Assembly: GCA_015490115.1 (NCBI GenBank) | Contig: WFYM01000129.1 | Location: 1 to 7,403 of the forward strand | DNA from: Aquificaceae bacterium | GTDB taxonomy: Bacteria > Aquificota > Aquificia > Aquificales > Aquificaceae | DNA length: 7,403 nt | Reading direction: 5' to 3' | Shown: piece by piece, positions 1 to 5,013 of the stretch | Position numbering within the stretch: the stretch's first letter is position 1 | Layout of the letters: each line of letters starts with the position of its first letter | The notes under the pieces: generated by a model | Told to the model about the DNA's origin: nothing | Seen by the model: only the letters and a program-made list of their open reading frames with translations | Databases searched by the model: none | Position numbers and translations under genes: made by a program

Positions 1-2
1 AC

Positions 3-104
3 ATGGAAAGGCTAAGGTCCAAGATACTCCAGCTCGAGATGAAGAGCCTCCTCAAAGATATTGAGAGGGTTTTCAGGACATCAGGTCAGGGAAGCCTCTT
101 TTAG
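3..104 (+). CDS. C-terminal end of an unidentified protein (partial at left edge)
   Basis: An open frame runs from the left edge to a TAG stop at 102-104, giving 33 codons. The Met codon at 3-5 may be internal, because the frame could continue upstream of the window. The visible tail is charged and looks helical, with alternating Leu/Ile and Lys/Arg/Glu, and ends in GQGSLF. Codon choice (AGG, ATA, CTC, GAG) matches the real genes of the window, which supports a coding origin. It converges on the flagellar gene, and the two stop codons overlap by four bases (101-104) with no terminator hairpin visible. I do not recognise the family, and no function can be given. Confidence 0.55.
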   Translation: MERLRSKILQLEMKSLLKDIERVFRTSGQGSLF

Positions 105-790
105 CGGGCGATCGTGTTTACCTTCTCCTGAACCTCGTCGATGGCTTGAACGAGCCTCGAGTAGACCTCGTGTGCCCTCGAAGTCTCTATTATCCTAACC
201 ATCTCGAGGATACCGTTCACGTTTGACATCTCGAGGAAACCCTGTCTTATCCTGAAATCCCGTGCCGGGACGGGATTCCCTGTGAAAAGGTCAAAGCCAG
301 CCTTTTGAGGATCCTCCAGCTCCCAAACACCCAAGGTGGCGATGAGGTCCCCCTCCACGTATACGTTCCCCTTGGGGTCCACCTCCGCACTACCTCCTAC
401 GAGTATGGGGTTCATATCCCTGTCGAGGACCCTGTAGCCTTCCTCTGTGACGAGGTAGCCCTCCCTGTCGAGGGAGAACTTCCCCTTCCTCGTGAACCTC
501 ACACCCTCGGGCGTCAAAACGCCGAAGAAACCCTCCCCCTCTATGGCGAGGTCGAGGGGGTTGTCCGTCTGTCTGAGAGGTCCCTGAGAGAGGTCGGTAA
601 AGACCGAGTCTATAACGGGATAGACGAAGTTTCCCGTGGGTTCAACGTAGAGGGCTGAGGCGAGGAGAAGGTCCCTCTTGAAGGAGGGGGTGTCCATGTT
701 GGCGAGGTTGTTGGCGGAGACGTCAAGCTTCCTTTCCTGAAGGAGCATACCGCTCGCCAGTATGTAAATGGGCTGGTAGTCGAGAGCCAT
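101..790 (-). CDS. flgF: Flagellar basal-body rod protein, FlgF type
   Basis: This 229-residue protein belongs to the FlgF/FlgG/FlgE rod-hook family, which builds the drive shaft of the bacterial flagellum outside the cytoplasmic membrane. The N-terminal family signature is at residues 24-40 (VSANNLANMDTPSFKRD). The mid-region GEGFF signature, followed by a TRKGKFSLDREGYLV stretch, is at 84-114. The C-terminal rod domain spans about 184-229 and starts with QGFLEMSNVN. The length is a little below typical FlgF (about 250) and well below typical FlgG (about 260), so FlgF is preferred, though a FlgG paralogue is not excluded. No Sec signal is expected, since these proteins use the flagellar export apparatus. 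The ATG lies 22 bases after the stop of the upstream regulator gene, behind a weak purine-rich leader (AAAGAAAAAG), so co-transcription with the regulator is likely. Confidence 0.85.
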   Translation of the reverse strand: MALDYQPIYILASGMLLQERKLDVSANNLANMDTPSFKRDLLLASALYVEPTGNFVYPVIDSVFTDLSQGPLRQTDNPLDLAIEGEGFFGVLTPEGVRFTRKGKFSLDREGYLVTEEGYRVLDRDMNPILVGGSAEVDPKGNVYVEGDLIATLGVWELEDPQKAGFDLFTGNPVPARDFRIRQGFLEMSNVNGILEMVRIIETSRAHEVYSRLVQAIDEVQEKVNTIAR

Positions 791-812
791 CTTTTTCTTT
801 ATCGGCTCTTCC

Positions 813-1376
813 TCAGAGTTTTACATCCATCTTCTTTCCACCTTTCATGAGCTTTTCCATCTCAGCTACAGCCTTTTCAAAGTCAGCGACACGACCTCCG
901 AAGCCCTTTGCGAACTTTCCCGCAGTCTCCTTATCCCCGAAGGCTACCGCGGGAGGGAGACAGCAAGGGGAAGCTGAACCCCCGACCACGTAGTAAGAGT
1001 CGAGGGCGTTTATAGGGTTCGAGGTTATGAAGTCCCTCGTCATGGCGATCTCGATCCTCTCCCTCCCGATGCTCCCCGCAAGCAAAAGACCGCAGTGGGC
1101 GCAACAGGTGTATATCTTCCTCCCACCCTTCAGAACGTATATGAAGGCGAGCCTCAGATCCACCTCCTTTCCGCACACAGCACAGGAGTCCTCCTTTACC
1201 TCCTGATCCCTCTTCAGCTCGACGTTTCCGTGCCTCCTGACTATAAGCCCCTCCTCCTCAAGCTCCTTGAGGTCCCTGTATATGGTCATTAGGGAGACGT
1301 TAAAGTGGCGGGCGAGTTCTTTGGCGGTCCTGTAGCCTTCTTCGAGTAGCTTTAGGATCTCCTCTTTCCTATTCAT
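813..1376 (-). CDS. DeoR-type HTH regulator fused to a cysteine-rich NosL-like domain
   Basis: This 187-residue cytoplasmic protein probably controls the divergent sulfur operon. Residues 3-50 form a DeoR-type winged helix-turn-helix: EILKLLEEG, then AKELARHFNVSLMTIYRDL as the HTH, and GLIVRRHG as the wing. Residues 64-170 resemble NosL, a copper-binding accessory protein of nitrous oxide reductase. The resemblance lies in paired cysteines at the domain start (C65, C68), a TRDFITSNPINALDSYYVVGG segment at 113-133, and the AFGDKETAGKFAKGFGG block at 145-161. Further cysteines are C91, C92, C95 (CCAHC) and C138-C139 (PCC). The ligand is unknown: Cu(I), another thiophilic metal or a persulfide are all plausible from seven cysteines. 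The start is fixed by an in-frame stop directly upstream of the ATG. No clear Shine-Dalgarno precedes it, so expression may be low. Its divergent position suggests local control, which is inference. Confidence 0.82.
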   Translation of the reverse strand: MNRKEEILKLLEEGYRTAKELARHFNVSLMTIYRDLKELEEEGLIVRRHGNVELKRDQEVKEDSCAVCGKEVDLRLAFIYVLKGGRKIYTCCAHCGLLLAGSIGRERIEIAMTRDFITSNPINALDSYYVVGGSASPCCLPPAVAFGDKETAGKFAKGFGGRVADFEKAVAEMEKLMKGGKKMDVKL

Positions 1377-1412
1377 TTACAAAAAACATATACCGAACCC
1401 AAGCCCCTGTAA

Positions 1413-1441
1413 ACTATAAATCGCTGTTATTCGTGTATTAA
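1413..1441 (-). promoter_or_regulatory. Candidate sigma-70-type promoter for the regulator-flgF pair
   Basis: Read on the - strand, a TTAATA hexamer (1436-1441, 4/6 to TTGACA) is followed after 17 bases by TATAGT (1413-1418, 5/6 to TATAAT). The expected start of transcription is near 1406, giving a leader of about 30 bases without a clear ribosome binding site. The spacing is ideal but the region is AT-rich, so chance matches are likely. Confidence 0.4.
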
Positions 1442-1455
1442 TAAAAAGTAATGGC

Positions 1456-1480
1456 GCAGTTATAAAGATATTGTGATAAT
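1456..1480 (+). promoter_or_regulatory. Candidate tusA promoter with a 17-base motif also found before hdrC1
   Basis: The motif GCAGTTATAAAGATATT (1456-1472) recurs with two mismatches at 2774-2790. It runs directly into a TGT-GATAAT extended -10-like element (1472-1480, hexamer 5/6 to TATAAT). The hexamer 17 bases upstream (TGGCGC, 1452-1457) is a poor -35, which fits an extended -10 promoter or one needing an activator. The predicted transcript would start near 1487, about 30 bases before the tusA ATG. The motif would sit in the spacer, where a regulator such as the divergent DeoR-NosL protein could act. That link is inference. Confidence 0.45.
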
Positions 1481-1494
1481 CTAATTACTGAAGT

Positions 1495-1515
1495 TCTCCT
1501 CAAGGAGGTGAGGAG
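1495..1515 (+). promoter_or_regulatory. tusA ribosome binding site inside alternative small hairpins
   Basis: The strong Shine-Dalgarno AAGGAGGTG (1502-1510) lies six bases before the ATG at 1517. The preceding pyrimidine tract CTCCTC (1496-1501) can pair in two exclusive ways. Pairing with GAGGAG (1510-1515) makes a six-pair stem that leaves the Shine-Dalgarno in an eight-base loop. A five-pair stem, 1495-1499 with 1504-1508 around a TCAA loop, would hide the Shine-Dalgarno. The pairing is seen in the sequence, but any regulatory role is speculative. Such short stems would be marginal at high growth temperature. Confidence 0.35.
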
Positions 1516-1516
1516 T

Positions 1517-1756
1517 ATGGCGAGCGTTACAGCTGACAAGACGCTTGATACTTCAGGTCTCAACTGTCCCCTGCCAGTTCTGAAGACTAAGAAGGCTCTT
1601 GAGGAGCTTCAGGCCGGTCAGGTCCTCGAGGTTATATCCACCGATCCTGGTTCTAAGGCGGACATACCAGCCTTCTGCCAAAGGACGGGTCACGAGCTTA
1701 TCGAGACGGTGGAGGAGGGAGGAAAGTACATATTCTACATCAGGAAGAAGGGGTAA
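1517..1756 (+). CDS. tusA: TusA-family sulfur carrier protein
   Basis: A 79-residue cytoplasmic sulfur carrier of the TusA/SirA family. It carries sulfane sulfur as a persulfide on the conserved cysteine of the CPxP motif, seen here as GLNCPLPVLK with Cys17. The remainder follows the family pattern: an LEVISTDPGSKADIPAFCQRTGH strand-helix stretch (about residues 41-63) and a C-terminal strand ending in IFYIRKKG. A second Cys lies at residue 57. The ATG at 1517 is chosen over the in-frame GTG at 1508 because the Shine-Dalgarno (1502-1510) overlaps that GTG and sits ideally for the ATG. It is the first gene of the sulfur locus, with dsrE only 12 bases downstream, whose ribosome binding site overlaps the tusA stop. 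In sHdr organisms TusA receives sulfur from rhodanese or DsrE-type donors and passes it towards the Hdr-like complex. Confidence 0.95.
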   Translation: MASVTADKTLDTSGLNCPLPVLKTKKALEELQAGQVLEVISTDPGSKADIPAFCQRTGHELIETVEEGGKYIFYIRKKG

Positions 1757-1768
1757 GGAGGGGTCGTT

Positions 1769-2317
1769 ATGGCCTCTGAAAGACTCGCCATCATAGCTTC
1801 GAAGGGAACACTCGACATGGCTCTTCCCCCCCTCATACTCGCCTCAACAGCTGCTTCCCTCGGCATAGAGTCCGCGGTCTTCTTCACCTTCTACGGACTC
1901 AACATAATACACAAGGAGAAGATGAAGAAGCTGAAGATAGCTCCCCTCGGAAATCCCGCCATGCCCATGGCTTTCCCCCCTTCGGTCAAGAAGACACCTG
2001 TGGTAGGTCAGATAGCGGGTATCATGGAGGCGGTCTTTCCGGGACCTCCCCAGATAATGGGGATGATACCGGGGATGACGGACTTCATGACAGCTATGAT
2101 GAACAAGACCATGAAAGACCACGGTATAGCGAGCGTCCCCGAACTCATAGAACTCTGCAAGGAGGCAGGTGTCAAGCTCATACCCTGTCAGATGACCATG
2201 GAGTTCTTCGGCTACAAGCTCGAGGACCTGATAGACGGTCTGGAGCCTCCCGCAGGAGCTGCTACCTTTATACAATACGTTCTCGAAGCTGAAAAACCTA
2301 TGATAATCTTTGTTTAA
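1769..2317 (+). CDS. dsrE: DsrE2/DsrE3-type sulfurtransferase (DsrE/DsrF/DrsH-like family)
   Basis: A 182-residue DsrE-family protein that moves sulfane sulfur together with TusA. Hallmarks are the N-terminal strand-turn LAIIASKGTLDMALPPLILA (residues 6-25), FFTFYGLNII (38-47), the PLGNPAMPM stretch (59-67), and the C-terminal ELCKEAGVKLIPCQMTMEFF block (128-147) with Cys130 and Cys140, followed by GAATF (163-167). Cys140, at the end of a strand, is the likely persulfide-carrying residue by family analogy. Residues about 57-115 form a Met/Pro-rich, partly hydrophobic insertion with ten Met between 65 and 115. DsrE2 relatives can have membrane-embedded segments here, so membrane association cannot be excluded. 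The subfamily (DsrE2 or DsrE3A) cannot be settled by eye. The Shine-Dalgarno AAGGAGGGG overlaps the tusA stop, implying translational coupling. Confidence 0.92.
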   Translation: MASERLAIIASKGTLDMALPPLILASTAASLGIESAVFFTFYGLNIIHKEKMKKLKIAPLGNPAMPMAFPPSVKKTPVVGQIAGIMEAVFPGPPQIMGMIPGMTDFMTAMMNKTMKDHGIASVPELIELCKEAGVKLIPCQMTMEFFGYKLEDLIDGLEPPAGAATFIQYVLEAEKPMIIFV

Positions 2318-2340
2318 AACTTTTTCGGAGGAGGCAGGCG

Positions 2341-2766
2341 ATGGCTGGGCAGGAGTATGACAAGCTTCTGTTCTACATCCTGACGGTTCCCTTCTTCGAG
2401 AGGGCTGATCCGGTCACGGGTGAGCTTATAAACCCCCAAGCCGGTGCGCCCTTCTTCTTAGCTACCGCAGCGACCACCATGGACTACGAGGTAGAAATGG
2501 TCATCACCTCAGAAGCCGGATTTCTCCTTATGAAAGACAACGCGAAGAAGGTGAAGGTGAGACCCGGCGTTGAGCAGACGGTATACGACTTCATAAAGAT
2601 GGCTAAGGAAGCAGGCGTCAAGATATACCTCTGCGTTCCCTCCTTGGATCTTACCGACGTCTACAAGAAGGAGGACGTGAACGAGGAGATATGCGACGGG
2701 ATAATAGGAGGTGCTGCTTTCCTCGACAAGCTGATGAGCGGTGAATACGCGGTCATCACCCTATAA
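2341..2766 (+). CDS. Second, divergent DsrE-family protein
   Basis: A 141-residue cytoplasmic protein with the DsrE-like layout: an N-terminal strand LLFYILTVPFF (9-19), a helix at PQAGAPFFLATAATTM (32-47), a strand VEMVITSEAG (51-60), and the block MAKEAGVKIYLCVPSLDL (87-104) that parallels EAGVKLIPC of the upstream DsrE. Cys98 occupies the position of that protein's Cys140 and is the best candidate sulfur-carrying residue. A second Cys (118) lies in a GIIGGAAF-proximal segment. The protein is shorter than its neighbour because it lacks the Met/Pro-rich insertion. It follows dsrE by 23 bases behind a GGAGGAGG ribosome binding site, so all three sulfur-carrier genes are probably one transcript. 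Its partner and direction of sulfur transfer are not evident from the sequence. Confidence 0.8.
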   Translation: MAGQEYDKLLFYILTVPFFERADPVTGELINPQAGAPFFLATAATTMDYEVEMVITSEAGFLLMKDNAKKVKVRPGVEQTVYDFIKMAKEAGVKIYLCVPSLDLTDVYKKEDVNEEICDGIIGGAAFLDKLMSGEYAVITL

Positions 2767-2773
2767 AGGTTTT

Positions 2774-2798
2774 GCAGTTATAAGCATATTTTTATATC
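2774..2798 (+). promoter_or_regulatory. Candidate internal promoter with the shared 17-base motif before hdrC1
   Basis: GCAGTTATAAGCATATT (2774-2790) matches the motif before tusA at 15 of 17 positions. As there, it is followed directly by an AT-rich -10-like stretch (TATATC at 2793-2798). The motif starts eight bases after the preceding stop codon and lies in the only long gap within the sulfur locus (2767-2875). A second -10-like hexamer, TATAAA, is at 2801-2806. If functional, it gives hdrC1 onward its own transcript with a leader of about 70 bases, co-regulated with tusA. No promoter has been demonstrated. Confidence 0.45.
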
Positions 2799-2822
2799 CC
2801 TATAAAGAAAATTTTTTGTTCT

Positions 2823-2838
2823 GACCGCCGGTCCGGAC
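2823..2838. repeat. Overlapping GC-rich palindromes in the hdrC1 leader
   Basis: GACC-GCC-GGTC (2823-2833) overlaps the perfect eight-base palindrome GTCCGGAC (2831-2838), in the otherwise AT-rich gap before hdrC1. No T-run follows on either strand, so it does not look like a terminator. It could be an operator or a leader structure downstream of the candidate promoter, or it may mean nothing. Confidence 0.3.
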
Positions 2839-2875
2839 TATGTTAAAGGGGTAAGTTCTTCAAGGGGGTGGTGTT

Positions 2876-3604
2876 ATGGACGGACACCCTTACGGATACA
2901 ATATACCGATATCAGAAAAGACTAAGGAGGTCCCTTGGGAGGAGAAGGTAAGGATCTTTGAGGAGATAAAGTCGGACTTCCGCTTCAAGGAATACCTCTT
3001 CGGATGTCTCAACTGCGGTGTCTGCACAGCTTCTTGCCCCTCGAACAGGTTCTTCGACTACTCCCCAAGAGAGATAGTCCAAAGGTTCCTCGAAGAGGAC
3101 GTGGAAGTCATATACGACATGCTCCACGAATACATATGGGCATGCTCCCAGTGCTTCACCTGCTGGATAAGGTGTCCCTTCGTAAACAACCCCGGGGGAC
3201 TCGTGATCATAATGCGTGAGGTGGCGGTAAGGAACGCCTTCGAAGCCACGAAGGACCTCCTGAAACCTTACGGGAGGGTCCTCCTCAAAGTTATGACAAC
3301 GGGGAACCAGCTCTCAGCGGACATGCTCCAGCCCGACTTCTTCCCCGACTGGGGTCCCAAGATGCAGGACAACATGGAGAACTTAAGAGCCAAGAGGATG
3401 GCTATACCCTTCGATGTGGGGAAGTCGGTAAAGACCGCTTGGGAGGTGTCCCTCGAGACAGCTATAGAGATGTATACGATCTGGAGGGAAACGGGGATCT
3501 TCGAAATGCTCGAGAAGCTCGACCCCAACCTATACAACGTGATAATGGACATAGTCGAGGAGAACGAGGAGAGGTGGGAGGAGCTTATGGAGGAGGAGGA
3601 GTGA
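2876..3604 (+). CDS. hdrC1: sHdrC1, iron-sulfur subunit of the Hdr-like sulfur-oxidising complex
   Basis: A 242-residue soluble electron-transfer subunit homologous to heterodisulfide reductase subunit C. Two complete CxxCxxCxxxCP motifs for [4Fe-4S] clusters are visible: CLNCGVCTASCP with Cys44, 47, 50, 54, and CSQCFTCWIRCP with Cys90, 93, 96, 100. An unusually long C-terminal part (about 101-242) follows and ends in a very acidic Glu-rich tail, which may serve subunit contacts. In the complex it would carry electrons between the CCG-domain B1 subunit and the flavin of HdrA. The ATG is preceded by a strong AAGGGGGTGG ribosome binding site. Standing directly before hdrB1 and hdrA, it is C1 of the usual sHdr order. 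It lacks the membrane anchor seen in HdrE- or DsrM-type partners. Confidence 0.94.
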   Translation: MDGHPYGYNIPISEKTKEVPWEEKVRIFEEIKSDFRFKEYLFGCLNCGVCTASCPSNRFFDYSPREIVQRFLEEDVEVIYDMLHEYIWACSQCFTCWIRCPFVNNPGGLVIIMREVAVRNAFEATKDLLKPYGRVLLKVMTTGNQLSADMLQPDFFPDWGPKMQDNMENLRAKRMAIPFDVGKSVKTAWEVSLETAIEMYTIWRETGIFEMLEKLDPNLYNVIMDIVEENEERWEELMEEEE

Positions 3605-3615
3605 GCTAATGAAGG

Positions 3616-3629
3616 GGGGTTGATGCCCC
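3616..3629 (+). other. Small GC hairpin between hdrC1 and hdrB1
   Basis: GGGG-TTGATG-CCCC can form a four-pair stem with a six-base loop in the 48-base gap, and is followed by seven A residues and then the GAGGAGGTG ribosome binding site of hdrB1. It lacks a trailing T-run, so it is not a terminator. A processing or spacer role is possible but unsupported. Confidence 0.25.
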
Positions 3630-3652
3630 AAAAAAACTGAGGAGGTGAAGCC

Positions 3653-4990
3653 ATGGGACACGGGAAGAGCCCTTACCTTAGATACCCTGAGAAGGAGCCT
3701 TTCCCAATTTTGAACAAAAACTCCCACTACGACCACCTCTTCGAGGAGATGTACGAACTCGAGGAGAAGGGTGAGATCCTCGTCTTCAGGATAACGGAGG
3801 AGAACAAGCCCGTCGAGGTCTTCACGAGAACGGGAAGGATAAAGCTCATACCCACCAACAAGCTCTGGCACCACAAGTCCTGCGGACAGTGCGGAAACAT
3901 ACCCGGATACCCGGCTTCGATCTTCTGGCTCATGAACAAGTTCGGCTACGACTACCTCAACGAACCCCACCAGACCTCCTGCACAGCTTGGAACTATCAC
4001 GGCTCGGGGACTTCCAACCCGGTAGCCCTCGCGGCGGTGTGGTTGAGGAACATGCACCAAGCTTGGAAGACGGGTTATTATCCCCTAATCCACTGCGGGA
4101 CATCTTTCGGCTCTTACAAGGAGACGAGGGAGCAGCTGATCTTCAACAAAGAACTGAGGGAAGCTGTAAAGCCCATACTCAAGAAGCTGGGGAGGCTCAC
4201 CGAAGACGGCAGGATAGTCATACCTCAGGAGATAGTCCACTACTCCGAGTGGGTCCACGCCGTCAGGTTCAAGATAAAGGAGCTTTACGAAAAGGAGGGC
4301 AAACCCAAGGGCATAGACGTCTCCAACGTAAGGGTTGCGATACACAACGCTTGCCACACCTACAAGATGATAGCGGACGACTACCCTTACGACCCCGAAG
4401 TTTACAACGGTCAGAGACCTGCGGCATCCACCGCTGTCATAAAAGCCCTCGGCGCTCAGGTTGTTGACTACTCAACTTGGTATGACTGCTGTGGCTTTGG
4501 CTTTAGGCACATACTCACCGAGAGGGAATTCACGAGGTCCTTCGCCATACAGAGGAAGCTCAAAGTAATAGCGGAAGAGATAAGAGCTGACGTCTTGATA
4601 ACCCACGACACGGGTTGCACAACAACCTTCGAGAAGAACCAGTGGATAGGGAAAGCTCACGGTATGTACCACCCGATAGCTGTCATGTCTGACGTGATGT
4701 TCGCAGCCCTCGCCTGCGGAGCGCACCCCTTCAAGGTCGTCCAGCTCTACTGGAACTGCTCCAACTACGAACCGCTTCTGGAGAAGATGGGCATAACCAA
4801 CTGGAGGGAGCTGAAGAAGGAGTGGGAGGACACGGTCAAGTACATCTCCGAGCTTGAGAAGCAGGGCAAATACGACGAGCTTATGGAGTTCTTTAAGGAG
4901 TATGACCTCTACGAGCCTTACAGCAGGACCTCCGACGGCTTCAAGAGGAGGAAGTCCGCAACCGCAGACATGCCTCTCTTCAAGTCTTGA
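3653..4990 (+). CDS. hdrB1: sHdrB1, CCG-domain subunit of the Hdr-like complex
   Basis: A 445-residue soluble subunit related to heterodisulfide reductase HdrB, with two tandem CCG domains. In methanogen HdrB each such domain holds a non-cubane [4Fe-4S] cluster. The N-terminal domain here has Cys77/Cys80 (SCGQCGN), Cys110 where CCG is reduced to SCT, and Cys148 with Ser151 in place of the final CxxC. The C-terminal domain has Cys234 (NACHTY), the intact Cys279-Cys280-Gly, and Asp319-x-x-Cys322 where CxxC is expected, so one ligand is Asp. Length exceeds methanogen HdrB (about 300) because of N- and C-terminal extensions. The ATG has GAGGAGGTG upstream. hdrA follows after 23 bases. It is expected to act at or near the sulfur-handling active site, and the ligand changes match my recollection of the sHdr branch. 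Confidence 0.94.
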   Translation: MGHGKSPYLRYPEKEPFPILNKNSHYDHLFEEMYELEEKGEILVFRITEENKPVEVFTRTGRIKLIPTNKLWHHKSCGQCGNIPGYPASIFWLMNKFGYDYLNEPHQTSCTAWNYHGSGTSNPVALAAVWLRNMHQAWKTGYYPLIHCGTSFGSYKETREQLIFNKELREAVKPILKKLGRLTEDGRIVIPQEIVHYSEWVHAVRFKIKELYEKEGKPKGIDVSNVRVAIHNACHTYKMIADDYPYDPEVYNGQRPAASTAVIKALGAQVVDYSTWYDCCGFGFRHILTEREFTRSFAIQRKLKVIAEEIRADVLITHDTGCTTTFEKNQWIGKAHGMYHPIAVMSDVMFAALACGAHPFKVVQLYWNCSNYEPLLEKMGITNWRELKKEWEDTVKYISELEKQGKYDELMEFFKEYDLYEPYSRTSDGFKRRKSATADMPLFKS

Positions 4991-5013
4991 CTATAAATCC
5001 GGGAGGTCAGGAG

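Noticed and set aside
101..104. Bidirectional terminator at the convergent gene ends
   Set aside because: No GC-rich inverted repeat with flanking T/A tracts is visible around the overlapping stops.
305..658. Open frame on the + strand inside flgF
   Set aside because: It is antisense to a clearly conserved rod protein and its translation shows no family pattern.
1508..1516. In-frame GTG at 1508 as the tusA start
   Set aside because: It lies inside the Shine-Dalgarno AAGGAGGTG, so it has no ribosome binding site of its own, whereas the ATG at 1517 is spaced ideally.
1844..2275. Open frame on the - strand inside dsrE
   Set aside because: Antisense shadow of a conserved gene, His/Tyr/Leu-rich composition, and no ribosome binding site considered convincing.
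2811..2838. T-run plus GC palindrome as a rho-independent terminator after the DsrE-like gene
   Set aside because: The T-run precedes the palindrome on the + strand, and on the - strand the palindrome is followed by an A-run. Neither orientation gives a stem followed by T residues.
3609..3623. Five-codon frame (MKGG, stop) between hdrC1 and hdrB1
   Set aside because: Far too short to support, with no clear ribosome binding site; most likely chance within a G-rich spacer.
3530..4060. Long - strand open frame across the hdrC1/hdrB1 junction
   Set aside because: It is antisense to both conserved subunits and its translation is Val/Leu-rich with no recognisable domain. Long antisense frames are expected with this codon usage.
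3889..4467. + strand open frame inside hdrB1 in another frame
   Set aside because: Arg/Gly/Leu-rich translation without domains, overlapping the conserved CCG-domain coding frame.
4987..5013. TTG at 4987 as the hdrA start, overlapping the hdrB1 stop
   Set aside because: It would add nine residues unlike any Rossmann N-terminus. The ATG at 5014 has GGAGGT six bases upstream and begins the FAD-binding strand directly.
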